Shown here in pieces: positions 25,933 to 35,092 of a stretch of 64,000 nucleotides of DNA. The stretch's first letter is position 1. Each line of letters opens with the position of its first letter. Where the stretch lies: positions 47,409 to 111,408 of the forward strand of contig JAGWIW010000004.1 of NCBI GenBank assembly GCA_028866015.1, in the 5' to 3' direction. Source of the DNA: Betaproteobacteria bacterium. Lineage in GTDB: Bacteria; Pseudomonadota; Gammaproteobacteria; Burkholderiales; Ferrovaceae. The notes under the pieces are model-generated. The model worked only from the letters and a program-made list of their open reading frames with translations, was not told the DNA's origin and did no database searches. The position numbers and the translations under genes are program-made.

Positions 25933-27870
25933 TCAAGGAAGCGTCAGCCGTTTCTCGCTCAGTGCGCGCTCAATCAGCAGCCTGGACCCTGACTCCGTCA
26001 GGTGCCCGTAGTCAAAAGCCAATGGCTCAAGCTCGCTGGGCGATGCCGATATCAGGCAACCTTGCGCATTGCAAAGCGTGTCCAGGGGCGACACAAAATC
26101 GACGCCGTTGTCTCTGGCGAAGTCCCGCATCTGCTCATCCACGGGAAAATCCAGCGCATTGACGCTTTGCTTCGTCCTGTCCACTTTGTTTTTCTGGAAA
26201 AGTTTTCCGGCAACGATGGGCTGATCGATTTTGAACGTGGGCAGTTGCCCAAAAATCACGATGTGGGAAACTCCTTCCTTTTTCAATGCCTGGATCGTTG
26301 CGCGGAATTTCACGAAATCCAGTTGCGTCCAGTTGTTCAAGCGGCGGTTATAAAGCATCCAGTTGCCGCCAAATATGACGGTATGCGGCCGAAGCTGTTT
26401 AATCTGCCCGAAAACGAACTCGTTGATTTCCCTGCAGCCCGGGCGCTTGTCGATCTCAAACCCCATGAGGCCCGGGCACCCATTGGCTGTGTACTGGGCC
26501 AGGTCAAACCCCAGCAGCCCGCTTTCATGCCTCAGACCCCGATACAGGGAAGCGGCAAACGAGTCTCCCCAAAGCAGAACCAGCGGGGCCTTGTCATTGG
26601 CTCCGGAGCGACCAGCGCATTCCGGCCGGAATTCCGATCCCGGAGAAACCTTGCCGGACGATTCGATAAAGCACTCACCCGAACGAAACCCGCGCAAATG
26701 GTCATAGTGAAAGCTCAGCAGCCCCGCATTGGCACTACGCAGCTCAAAACCGTGCACCTTGTCGGTGGCCTTTCCCAGAATGGCAAACCCCACCATGAAT
26801 ACCAGCAAGGTTGAAACCACGGGTTTTCCAGGCCAACGCCAGCGCACGGGTTTTTCCAGAAACCGGTAAGTTGCCCAGGACAGTCCGGTGCCAGCCAGCA
26901 TCACGGCAAGCCCTTCTGCCAGAGTCGGGTCTCCCAGCGTGTAAAAGCGCATGAACACCAGCAAGGGCCAGTGCCAAAGGTAGAGCGGATAGCTGATCAG
27001 GCCGATCCAAACCATGGGTTTTCGGGACAGCAGATGTCGGTTGATCAATCCCTGCGGGCCCGCGGCAATGAGCAGGAATGCCCCCAAAGTGGGCAGAAGT
27101 GCGGGCCAGCCCGGAAAGTTGCTGCGCGGGCTGATCAGCACAAACCCGGCCGCCATCAAAGCTGCGCCCAGTACCGACATGCTGCGGAAATGGCGGGAAA
27201 GGACTTCCGGTCGATGCATCTGCAGATAGGCCAGAACACCTCCCAGCATCAGCTCCCAAAAGCGCGACAGCGGCGAATAGAAAGCCACCGCGGCATCACT
27301 CCCCAGCGTTGCGATGTTGAACGCAAAGGACGCAAGGGCAATGGCCAGGGTGATCCATAGGAAATTCCAGCGACGGCGCCAGACCACCCCCAGCAGCAAT
27401 GGCCAGACAATATAGAACTGCTCTTCCACCGCGAGAGACCACAAGTGATGAAAGGGGTCCGTTTCCCCCGTGGAATTGAAGTAATTCGTCTCGCGCAGGA
27501 GGGCAAAATTGGCAGTGAATGTTGCACCGGAAAACATGTGTTTGCCGGCCAGGGCAAAGTATTTTGCCGGCATGAGCATCCAGCCCAGAATAAAGCTCGC
27601 CCCAAGAATCAATACCAGTGCCGGAAAAATTCGCTTGATGCGGCGTGCATAAAATTCCGCGTAACTGAAATGGCCGGCTTCCAGGTTTTCAAAAATGATC
27701 GTGCTGATCAGGAACCCGGAAATCACGAAAAACACATCGACGCCGATGAACCCTCCATGCAGCCATGCGGGGAATACATGAAAGCCCAGCACCGCCAGAA
27801 TGGCAATGGCCCTCAGGCCATCGATGTCGGCGCGGTATTTGGGGTGACTCAGATGCTGCTGTATGGCCAT
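25933..27870 (-). CDS. acyltransferase 3 with C-terminal SGNH domain (OafA/YrhL type)
   Basis: A 645-residue inner-membrane protein. The N-terminal acyltransferase-3 domain (about 1-355) has around ten helices. It opens with YRADIDGLRAIAILAVLGFH (catalytic His in the last position), then GFIGVDVFFVISGFLIS, ARRIKRIFPAL and HHLWSLAVEEQFYIVWP. A C-terminal SGNH-like domain (about 420-645) begins VLLWGDSFAASLYRGL and closes with DYGHLTESGSRLL. This pairing O-acetylates surface polysaccharide sugars (O-antigen or exopolysaccharide). It follows the FkbM gene on the same strand after 42 bases and is probably the last gene of the glycan operon. Confidence 0.92.
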   Translation of the reverse strand: MAIQQHLSHPKYRADIDGLRAIAILAVLGFHVFPAWLHGGFIGVDVFFVISGFLISTIIFENLEAGHFSYAEFYARRIKRIFPALVLILGASFILGWMLMPAKYFALAGKHMFSGATFTANFALLRETNYFNSTGETDPFHHLWSLAVEEQFYIVWPLLLGVVWRRRWNFLWITLAIALASFAFNIATLGSDAAVAFYSPLSRFWELMLGGVLAYLQMHRPEVLSRHFRSMSVLGAALMAAGFVLISPRSNFPGWPALLPTLGAFLLIAAGPQGLINRHLLSRKPMVWIGLISYPLYLWHWPLLVFMRFYTLGDPTLAEGLAVMLAGTGLSWATYRFLEKPVRWRWPGKPVVSTLLVFMVGFAILGKATDKVHGFELRSANAGLLSFHYDHLRGFRSGECFIESSGKVSPGSEFRPECAGRSGANDKAPLVLLWGDSFAASLYRGLRHESGLLGFDLAQYTANGCPGLMGFEIDKRPGCREINEFVFGQIKQLRPHTVIFGGNWMLYNRRLNNWTQLDFVKFRATIQALKKEGVSHIVIFGQLPTFKIDQPIVAGKLFQKNKVDRTKQSVNALDFPVDEQMRDFARDNGVDFVSPLDTLCNAQGCLISASPSELEPLAFDYGHLTESGSRLLIERALSEKRLTLP

Positions 27871-27912
27871 GATGTGACTTAAATAGTGAAAACAGCCGGG
27901 AATGGTAAAAGG

Positions 27913-28602
27913 TTATGCCGTCGCAAGCCGTTCGCGTTTGTAAAAAAGTGTGGGGCCCACCCAGTTGAAAAGCCTGTAGCCTTTTCCTGACAGAAACCCG
28001 TGCAGCTCGGCCGCAGTCAGATCCTCGAGCGACTGCACATAGGATTCCACGAGAACCATTTCCGGGGTATAGCGTTCAAAGTCCAGCCCCTTCAGGACAT
28101 GCAAGTCATGCCCTTCGGCATCGATGTTGAGCAGTTGTATGGCCTTCCCCGCAAATGGTGAATGGTCCAGGATATCGGTCAGCGTCTGCGTTTCCATGAC
28201 CCGCGACTGACCAAAGCCAGGCCTGGAACCCTGGCCTTCCAGGACAATTTGCTCACCCACCGAGAAATCCTTGTCTGTCTGTACGGTGACCGACCCCGGC
28301 CTGTCGGAGACGGCAGCCACCACGTTGTGATCTTCAGGACGCACCCAACGAAACGTCCTGATCTTGACCTCGCCCAGATCGATGTTGACTCCCCGCCATC
28401 CGCGGCGATAAAGGAACCAGGTATTGGAAAATTTTTTCGGGTGCCAACAGCCTACATCCACGTATACCCCCCGGGGTTGCGTAATGAGGTGCTGAAGGAC
28501 TGCATCTTCCCCATATTGGGAATGGATGACCGTCCAGGATTTGATCAGAAAAGCCCTGCGGAATACCCTCAGGTCCGAGAAAAGTTTTTTGAAGGGATTC
28601 AC
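27913..28602 (-). CDS. FkbM-family methyltransferase
   Basis: A 229-residue SAM-dependent methyltransferase-like protein. SQYGEDAVLQHLI and GVYVDVGCWHPKKFSNTW form the SAM site, and VMETQTLTDILD and LLNIDAEGHDLHVLKGLDF are the diagnostic FkbM_C stretch. Members methylate sugar hydroxyls on surface glycans. The start is GTG (28602) in a GTGA overlap with the preceding glycosyltransferase stop, showing translational coupling. The target is not known. Confidence 0.9.
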   Translation of the reverse strand: MNPFKKLFSDLRVFRRAFLIKSWTVIHSQYGEDAVLQHLITQPRGVYVDVGCWHPKKFSNTWFLYRRGWRGVNIDLGEVKIRTFRWVRPEDHNVVAAVSDRPGSVTVQTDKDFSVGEQIVLEGQGSRPGFGQSRVMETQTLTDILDHSPFAGKAIQLLNIDAEGHDLHVLKGLDFERYTPEMVLVESYVQSLEDLTAAELHGFLSGKGYRLFNWVGPTLFYKRERLATA

Positions 28603-29396
28603 GATGTCGGGTTTGTCTGAAAACGTTGAATATCAAAATCGTCCGGAAGGAAATGGGCCTCCAGATGCGCAGAGACCGAAGGAATAGGAACTCCGAGCGT
28701 CCTCTTTTTGAATCCGGCCAGGGTAGCGAGCCGGGCCATGGCTTGGCGCAGCAACAGTTTCACTTTGAGTCGCCCCCCGTGAAATCCCGGTCGTGTCAGG
28801 AATATCCAGTCATAGAAGTCCTGCAGCTTGGGTCGGAGCTTCAGCCGCCCTGTCCAGACCAGCCGGTCTTCCTTGAGGGTTTTCACATGGCAGGCAAAGG
28901 TATGGGTGGTGGAGTTTGTAGTTCTCCACAGCGCCAAAGCCCCCTTGAACACTCTCGTTGCCTCGGACAGCTTGCCTTCGTCCACGTAGGGGTTCCTGCC
29001 TTTCCCAAATACCCCGTATTTGTCGGGGTGGTCGTACAGGGTCACGTAATCGAACACGTGCAACCCTTCCTCCAGAACCTGGCCCGCTGCGGGCAGATGC
29101 AGGTAATCGTCTTCGATGAAATAGACGATATCCTCGTCCTGCAGCGTTTCAATGGCCATGTTGACCAGATGGTAGAAGGAGGCGGTTTGGCCAAGTCGTG
29201 TTTCTTCGAGCCTGAAAAACCCTTTGGCCCGGAGCAAGGCCAAGATCTCGGCGTCGCAGTTGTCCGCCAGGCAGATCATGCGATAGTCAGGAAATGCTGC
29301 CAGCAGATTGTCCAGGCAGACCAGCTTCGAAAAGCCGGCAATCCTGGGCTTTGCGTTGACCTTGCTGGAGATTCGGTAGAGCAGATATTTGTGCAT
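28599..29396 (-). CDS. putative glycosyltransferase of unassigned family
   Basis: A 265-residue protein that I cannot place in a named family. VCLDNLLAAFPDYRMICLADNC and YHLVNMAIETLQDEDIVYFIEDDYLH look like a GT-A fold: a nucleotide-sugar strand, then an EDD motif where the metal-binding DxD sits. FKGALALWRTTNSTTHTFAC and the basic C-terminus also fit a membrane-associated glycosyltransferase. It lies between a propeller/GT2 fusion and an FkbM methyltransferase, so surface glycan assembly is the likely context. The ATG at 29396 is preferred; a TTG at 29414 would overlap the previous stop. Confidence 0.7.
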   Translation of the reverse strand: MHKYLLYRISSKVNAKPRIAGFSKLVCLDNLLAAFPDYRMICLADNCDAEILALLRAKGFFRLEETRLGQTASFYHLVNMAIETLQDEDIVYFIEDDYLHLPAAGQVLEEGLHVFDYVTLYDHPDKYGVFGKGRNPYVDEGKLSEATRVFKGALALWRTTNSTTHTFACHVKTLKEDRLVWTGRLKLRPKLQDFYDWIFLTRPGFHGGRLKVKLLLRQAMARLATLAGFKKRTLGVPIPSVSAHLEAHFLPDDFDIQRFQTNPTS

Positions 29397-29410
29397 GGAA
29401 AGGATCCGGT

Positions 29411-31324
29411 TCAAATCAGCAGGGCGGCCTGGGCTTTTTTCCAGCGCCGGCGCTTGTTGAAACTTTTCGGCAAAGACCGTTCCAGCGCGTTTTTCCTCAG
29501 GGCGATCCGCTCGGAAAAAGCGGTGAAGCCTTCTCCTGCCTGGATCATTTCCTCGAACAGTTTCAAGGTGGCCAGATTGCCGTCCCGCTTATGGGGCAGC
29601 AAGACATCCGGGTAACGCGCCGTGAACAAATCGCGATTGGTGCGAATCAGCCGTTTGGATGTGCTCGATTGCTTGAAGCTGGTCCCGCCCTGGTGATAGA
29701 CGAACGCATCTTCGCACATCATCAGGCGGTAGCCTGCCTGGCGGGCGCGCACGCTGAAGTCGAAATCTTCGTAATAACCCAGCCCATAGGCGGGATCCAG
29801 GCCTCCCAACTGCTCCCAGACCTTGCGGCGAATCGCCACGCAGAAAAAATCCAGGCGGTAGACCGGAAACAGGCGATTCACCGGCTGTCTGCTGAAAAGG
29901 GAGGCGGCCTGAAGAATCTCATTGGCATCGCCTTCCAGAAAATAATCCTGCTCGTTGCCGGCCGCATTGGTTACCGGTCCAATGGCGGCAACATCCGATG
30001 GGGCGGAAGCCAGGGCATGCAACAGGTGCCTGAGGCTTCCGGGCGCAAAGACAGTGTCATTATTGACGAGCAAAAGCCATTCGCCGTGGCCTGTTGTGGC
30101 CGCATGGTTCATTCCCCCGGCAAACCCAAGATTTTGCGCCAGGCATTCATGCTCCAGCCCAGGGTGATGCCGGGCATATTCCCGGATGTCCGAGGGGCTC
30201 CCATCAGGCGAACCATTGTCGAGCAGCTGCATGCGCACGGTCGAAGCGATATCCCTCACCTGGGGCCACAGGGAATCCAGACAGCGCGCCGCCGTGGTCT
30301 TGAAATTGCGGTAATTCAGCACGACCAGGTCAACGGAGGTGGGCTTCGAATGCTCGGAAACCCGGGGTGCAATGCGGTCGAAGTGGCGTGGATGTGTCGG
30401 CTGATTCAGCATTCGGTCAATGCTGGCCGGCTCCAGTTCGAGAATGTGGGCTTTCTCATCCATGACGCCATAGGAGATCAGCACTCGGCCATCGCGACAT
30501 GCCAGGCCGGCACAGAACTCGATGCCTTGCGTTTCAAAATGAAAAGCCGGCGATTCCCCCTTGACGTTGAAATTCCGGTCCATAAGCAGCAGATAGTGGG
30601 AAAAACGCACTTTCTTCCGCTGGTAATCGGGATCATGGGTCACATACTTCTTCACCAGGCGGGTTGCCAGCGGGGCAAAGCTCCGGTGATGGGTCACGGC
30701 CAGGAAATCTTCCCCCCAGGGAATAACCTGTGACGAGCCGGACATCAGCCCCTTCACTCCCTTGAATGCCTTCTCCCCCCGATGGACGAGGTGGAGTCGA
30801 CTTCCGTCAAACCGGTAAATCTCCATCGGCTGCGTGGAATAGACCAGCAGGAGCTCCCCGTCCCGTACCCAGGGCATCCAGTTCTTTTCACGGCTTTGGT
30901 GTTTCGGGGAAGGAATGACCACGGGATCCGTCAGGCGATCTCCCTCAATCCGCGCCAGCAGCATGGTATTGAGAAAAGCCTTTCCCTGGCGTTTGAGTCC
31001 GCTGAAAAGCGCCCACAACTGCCCGGACCACTCAAAAAGCCGGCCATCCTCCAGTCCGTTCACCGTCTCAGGGCAAATTTCCCGTACGGCGTCATCATTC
31101 AGGCGCACTTTCGACACAGGCTGAAAATCCGCGCCATAGCGGATCAGCCAATTCTCGCTGCTGAGGTAGGGCAGTCCCGGTGCGGCGTAGGGCACCGGAT
31201 CCAGCGCCCGGACAAGGGCCAGCCAGCCCTTTTCTGTCGCCAGCACCGAAGGGTTGCAAACGGGGTAGGGCGTGGGCACCTCGATGGAGACCGGTATCAG
31301 GCGCAAGTGATCGAGCAATTTCAT
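29411..31324 (-). CDS. fusion of a glycosidase-like beta-propeller with a GT2 glycosyltransferase
   Basis: A 637-residue, apparently cytoplasmic protein in two parts. Residues 1-305 look like a five-bladed propeller of the GH43/GH130 type: VCNPSVLA, GLEDGRLFEWSGQLWALFSG, EKNWMPWVRDGELLLVYS, SSQVIPWGEDFLAVTH, and GIEFCAGLACRDGRVLISYG. Residues 331-637 are a rhamnosyltransferase-like GT2 domain: VDLVVLNYRN, QNLGFAGGMN, LLLVNNDTVF with the metal motif, and LDPAYGLGYYEDFDFSVRAR. The ATG at 31324 overlaps the O-antigen ligase stop by ATGA; the open frame upstream is antiparallel noise. The propeller might bind or trim the acceptor glycan. No signal peptide is seen. Confidence 0.8.
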   Translation of the reverse strand: MKLLDHLRLIPVSIEVPTPYPVCNPSVLATEKGWLALVRALDPVPYAAPGLPYLSSENWLIRYGADFQPVSKVRLNDDAVREICPETVNGLEDGRLFEWSGQLWALFSGLKRQGKAFLNTMLLARIEGDRLTDPVVIPSPKHQSREKNWMPWVRDGELLLVYSTQPMEIYRFDGSRLHLVHRGEKAFKGVKGLMSGSSQVIPWGEDFLAVTHHRSFAPLATRLVKKYVTHDPDYQRKKVRFSHYLLLMDRNFNVKGESPAFHFETQGIEFCAGLACRDGRVLISYGVMDEKAHILELEPASIDRMLNQPTHPRHFDRIAPRVSEHSKPTSVDLVVLNYRNFKTTAARCLDSLWPQVRDIASTVRMQLLDNGSPDGSPSDIREYARHHPGLEHECLAQNLGFAGGMNHAATTGHGEWLLLVNNDTVFAPGSLRHLLHALASAPSDVAAIGPVTNAAGNEQDYFLEGDANEILQAASLFSRQPVNRLFPVYRLDFFCVAIRRKVWEQLGGLDPAYGLGYYEDFDFSVRARQAGYRLMMCEDAFVYHQGGTSFKQSSTSKRLIRTNRDLFTARYPDVLLPHKRDGNLATLKLFEEMIQAGEGFTAFSERIALRKNALERSLPKSFNKRRRWKKAQAALLI

Positions 31325-32532
31325 ATGGGCAACAGTATCCCCGAGGAAAGCACAATGGCATACCCCTCTGCAAAATCCAGGAGATAGGAGTTGAACAGAC
31401 AGCCTGCGGCAAACACGACCCATTGACCCCGCAACAGCATGCCCACCGTCAGCGTCTGGCGGAATGATTCGCGCCATAGCGCCATGAAAAACATCAGGAC
31501 GGCCGTCAGCCCGCCCCATCCCAGCTGCACTGCCCACATCATGAATTCGTTATGAAGATTCACCGTGGAGACGCGCGCCACCTCGGTACGGGCCCGTGAC
31601 GCCAGCAACTCCGTTGCCGTCATGACCGATCCCGTTCCATGCCCCGCCCAGGGCCGTTCAGCAATCAGTTGAACGGCCTTGCGATAAAACTCCAGGCGGA
31701 TTCCCTGGGACGTAATCATGCCGGTCTCCTGCGACTCGCGGATTTCCCGCGGCACGGAACCCAACATTGTGCGGGGGTTCGAAACAGCCCACCAGGTGGC
31801 CCCCAAAACCAGGACCATGCCTGCACCAATCAGGAGCCGTTGAAATTTCCGGCCAAAGGACTGCTGTCGCATCGTTTCCCACAATGCCCAGATTGCAATG
31901 ACCGGCAGGATGGCTTTTCCCGTGCGTCCGACCATGACCCACGCAATGTCGAGCGCCGCCAGCAGCGACATGCCCCAGTAAAAAAAGCGCAGGGGAAGCG
32001 ATCGTGCTTCCCGTGCCAGGCAGATGCCCAGAACCACCAGCAACGAAAACAGGGTGCCCTGCGGAATGTGCATCTTGAAAACGGCATCTCCTGGAGGGCC
32101 GCCATAAATGGGGTCACTGAGGTGTGTCCATCCCAGAAACTCGCTCCAGGAGACCAGCACGGTAAAAAATATGGACAGCGCCAATGCCCGCATGGCTGCA
32201 AGGCGATAGCGGTCTTCCTGGAAAAACGGAAGCAACATCGGGACGAGCAGCAGTTTCCGGTACTTGGCCAGTACGGCCAGCCCATCTCGCAGGCTGCCTT
32301 CGGTGTACAACAGGCCAGCGCACAACAGGAGCAACATGGCCAGCGCGGCCAGAACGACCGGTTGCCTGGGCAACTTGCCGCAAGCCTGCCACCACTCCTG
32401 CGACAGCAACGCAGCAAGAATGATCAGGGCTGCAAAAAAATTGACGCCCCCCACACTGACCGGCAACATCAGAAGCAGGGCATACGCCAGCAGGCGTACC
32501 AACGGCCCCAAGGCTGGCAGACGCCCGCTCAT
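31321..32532 (-). CDS. O-antigen ligase/polymerase-like membrane protein (Wzy_C family)
   Basis: A 403-residue protein with about ten to twelve membrane helices and one larger periplasmic loop (about 220-330) holding RLEFYRKAVQLIAERPWAGHGTG and VNLHNEFMMWAVQLGWGG. The H-N-E/F motif in this loop is the catalytic signature of WaaL/Wzy-type enzymes. VGRTGKAILPV precedes it. It would join O-antigen to lipid A-core, or polymerise repeat units, on the periplasmic face. The ATG at 32532 overlaps the upstream glycosyltransferase stop (ATGA). Confidence 0.87.
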   Translation of the reverse strand: MSGRLPALGPLVRLLAYALLLMLPVSVGGVNFFAALIILAALLSQEWWQACGKLPRQPVVLAALAMLLLLCAGLLYTEGSLRDGLAVLAKYRKLLLVPMLLPFFQEDRYRLAAMRALALSIFFTVLVSWSEFLGWTHLSDPIYGGPPGDAVFKMHIPQGTLFSLLVVLGICLAREARSLPLRFFYWGMSLLAALDIAWVMVGRTGKAILPVIAIWALWETMRQQSFGRKFQRLLIGAGMVLVLGATWWAVSNPRTMLGSVPREIRESQETGMITSQGIRLEFYRKAVQLIAERPWAGHGTGSVMTATELLASRARTEVARVSTVNLHNEFMMWAVQLGWGGLTAVLMFFMALWRESFRQTLTVGMLLRGQWVVFAAGCLFNSYLLDFAEGYAIVLSSGILLPI

Positions 32533-33830
32533 GCAGACCACCGGGTATGTGCCAGGATGGCTTCCACGGCCTGCTTCGTCCCGATCGGCGGACGGTCGGC
32601 GGAACGCATTCGCCCTTGTTCCCAGTCAAGATACATTTCTTCCAGCAGGGCCAGGACCCGTTCCCGGTCATCTACTTCCACGGCATAGCCACCGTGGTCG
32701 CTGATGAGCTGCATGAGCTGGGGGTTGAGGTGGACCAGGCCGATCACCGGGCGCCTTGCCCACAGATAGTCATAGAACTTCGATGGGATGTATTCGGCAC
32801 AATCAGCCGTTGTGCCATGCAGCAGCAGCAGGCCGTCGGCCTGATGCATGCGTTGCTGGATCCTTTCCCGTCCTGACAACCGGGTCACAGGATCCCATTC
32901 CAGCCGCCCCTGATCCACAATATGGGCCTCCAGCCCGTGAGCACGAATGGCCTGTCGTGCGGAAGCATCGATGGCGCCCCCATAGCAATGCACGTAAATG
33001 CGGCTGGCCATTTCCGGTTGTCTTTTTCGGAACGCGGATAATGCCTCAACCATCGGCTTGAGGCTGCGAACCGTGGAGAGCGACCCGAAATGCCCCAGGA
33101 TCAGGTTTTCACCTTTGACGTAGGGCGCGCTGGCCTGCGGTGGCTCCGCCCCCGGAAGAATGACCATTCCGCGCTGCCCCAACTCGGGATGGCGGTGTCT
33201 GGCGCTGGCCAGCGCCTGGTCCGTAAACCACCAGGCCAGGTCTGCCTCCCGGCAGATCATGCCTTCGAGCCTGGCCCAGAACTTGAGGTTGCGCGTGGCC
33301 GGCACCGTACCGGGAAAAACCATGGGATCATGCACTTCGGCAATCCAGCGGACCCCGGTGAGGCGCTTGAGCCAGAATCCTGCCCAATGCGCGGAATAGG
33401 CGCCTCCGGTCGAATAAATCAATGCCGGCTTTTCCTTTCTCAGGATCCACAGTCCATGAAAAACCGCGGCCGGCATCCAGGACCACTGGCTTTGAAGCCC
33501 GAACAGCAGTCGTTCGAGCAGGATGAACGGCACAAGCATGAGCGACACCAGGGTGGTGACTGTCCGATAGCGCCAATCCCGGCCCCAGCGCAAGGCCAGA
33601 AGATGGCGCAGATCGAAGCGAAATCCTGCAGGCCCCCAGGGCAACAACTGGTCGTGCCGGAAACGCTTATCCCGGGTCCCCGTCACGGCACTCAATACAA
33701 TGGGCTCGATGCCTGCTTCCATCAGGTGAGGAATCTTGTCCGTGATGGTCAGGCTCGCCGCACGCCCATCCATGTTGAATCCGTGAGAAAGGATCAGCCA
33801 CCGCTCCTGACGGTTGGCCATCGACGTCAT
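32529..33830 (-). CDS. glycosyltransferase family 4-like (GT-B)
   Basis: A 433-residue GT-B protein. WLILSHGFNMDGRAASLTI is the N-lobe, PALIYSTGGAYSAHWAGF and RWIAEVHDPMVFPG the acceptor side, and LILGHFGSLSTVRSLKPMVE the start of the donor lobe. SKFYDYLWARRPVIGLV is the E/K-type donor-site motif with a conserved K-x-x-[DE]-x-x pattern. The sugar is unknown. A strong purine-rich GAGGAGAGGA directly precedes the ATG at 33830, which overlaps the ntrX stop (ATGA); an ATG three codons later is better spaced from it. Being coupled to ntrX ties glycan synthesis to that regulatory operon. Confidence 0.83.
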   Translation of the reverse strand: MTSMANRQERWLILSHGFNMDGRAASLTITDKIPHLMEAGIEPIVLSAVTGTRDKRFRHDQLLPWGPAGFRFDLRHLLALRWGRDWRYRTVTTLVSLMLVPFILLERLLFGLQSQWSWMPAAVFHGLWILRKEKPALIYSTGGAYSAHWAGFWLKRLTGVRWIAEVHDPMVFPGTVPATRNLKFWARLEGMICREADLAWWFTDQALASARHRHPELGQRGMVILPGAEPPQASAPYVKGENLILGHFGSLSTVRSLKPMVEALSAFRKRQPEMASRIYVHCYGGAIDASARQAIRAHGLEAHIVDQGRLEWDPVTRLSGRERIQQRMHQADGLLLLHGTTADCAEYIPSKFYDYLWARRPVIGLVHLNPQLMQLISDHGGYAVEVDDRERVLALLEEMYLDWEQGRMRSADRPPIGTKQAVEAILAHTRWSA

Positions 33831-35092
33831 TCCTCTCCTCGCTGAGACCCCAGCCGAATGCCCAACTGCTTGAGCTTCCGGTAAAGGTGCGTGCGTTCCA
33901 GGCCCACCCGTTCGGCCACCCGTGACATGTTTCCTGACTCAAGCCGGATATGGTATTCAAAATAGGACTTTTCGAACTGCTCACGGGCTTCCCGCAACGG
34001 CAGGTCGAAACTGGCCACCTTGGCCGCCGGCGGCTCAGGTGGATCAAACTGGTGCGCGAGTCGGGCAACATCTTCCGCCGTAATTTCCGACGTCAGGGCC
34101 GACAGTGCTGCTGTTCTCACCGCATTGGTGAGCATGGGCAGGTTGCCGGGCCAGTCCATTTGCCTCAGCATGTTCAGTGCCGCGGTGCTCAATGCGCGAA
34201 CAGGAACTTCGCCCGCTTCCGTCATCTGCCGCAGCAAAGTGGTGGCAATTTCGGGAATGTCCTCCGCGTGCTCCCTCAAGGCAGGAATCGTCAGGGTCAA
34301 GGCAGAAAGTCCGGAAACCAGGGTGGTGTCCAGAACGTCGTCCCGTATCAGGACAGCCACCGGCTTGCTGCTGGCACAAATCAGCCGGACATGGTGCTTT
34401 TCCAGCTTGCCCAGCAATTGGGACAGGCCCCTCTGTTGCGATCTCGTGAGCTCGCAAATCTCCGGAATGAAAATCACGCCTCCCTGTGTTTCGGCCAGCG
34501 GCTCGAAGGGGTTTTCCGCAAGCCACTCATTGTCCGATGAGGAAAACCAGGGCGTATTGGGCTGGTGCAGATGGCGTGCGGCCAGTTCAATGCCGCAACC
34601 GGGTTCGCCGACCAGAAGCACTGGCGCATTGTGGCTGATTATCTGGTCGAGGCGCCGGCGCAGTTCGCTGATCAGCGGCCCCTTTCCGAGCTGACTGCTG
34701 GAAAGCCCCGGCCTGAATTCTGCCCCCCCCTTTCTCAGGGCCCGTTCCACCGTGGCCAAAAGCTTGGGAAGCGCAATCGGCTTCTCCAGGAAATCAAATG
34801 CGCCGATGCGGGTTGCCTCAACAGCCGTATCCACGGTGGCATGACCCGACATCATGACCACGGGCATCGTCAGCTGCCCCACAGCACCCCATTCCTTCAG
34901 CAGGGTGATGCCATCCATCTGGGGCATCCAGATGTCCAGAAGCACGAGGTCTGGCCGCTCTTCCTGCCTCAGCCGCTTGGCTTCAAGCGCATTGGCGGCA
35001 AGTTTCACACGATAGCCTTCATCACTCAGGATTTCAGACAACAATTCACGTATGCCGACCTCGTCATCGACCACGAGGATATGATTTGCCAT
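33827..35092 (-). CDS. ntrX: NtrX-family response regulator with degenerate AAA+ domain
   Basis: A 421-residue regulator in three parts. The receiver domain (1-120) is intact: ILVVDDE, phospho-acceptor Asp53 in LLDIWMP, MMSGHA and FLEKP. The central AAA+ region (about 135-340) is shortened and damaged. The Walker A position reads GEPGCGIE (162-169) with isoleucine for the lysine, Walker B reads GGVIFIPE (204-211) with proline for the aspartate, and the sigma-54-contacting GAFTGA loop is absent. A Fis-type helix-turn-helix (MSRVAERVGLERTHLYRKL) closes the protein. It should bind DNA in a phosphorylation-dependent way but cannot hydrolyse ATP to open sigma-54 complexes. The ATG at 35092 overlaps the ntrY stop. 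Confidence 0.9.
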   Translation of the reverse strand: MANHILVVDDEVGIRELLSEILSDEGYRVKLAANALEAKRLRQEERPDLVLLDIWMPQMDGITLLKEWGAVGQLTMPVVMMSGHATVDTAVEATRIGAFDFLEKPIALPKLLATVERALRKGGAEFRPGLSSSQLGKGPLISELRRRLDQIISHNAPVLLVGEPGCGIELAARHLHQPNTPWFSSSDNEWLAENPFEPLAETQGGVIFIPEICELTRSQQRGLSQLLGKLEKHHVRLICASSKPVAVLIRDDVLDTTLVSGLSALTLTIPALREHAEDIPEIATTLLRQMTEAGEVPVRALSTAALNMLRQMDWPGNLPMLTNAVRTAALSALTSEITAEDVARLAHQFDPPEPPAAKVASFDLPLREAREQFEKSYFEYHIRLESGNMSRVAERVGLERTHLYRKLKQLGIRLGSQRGEE

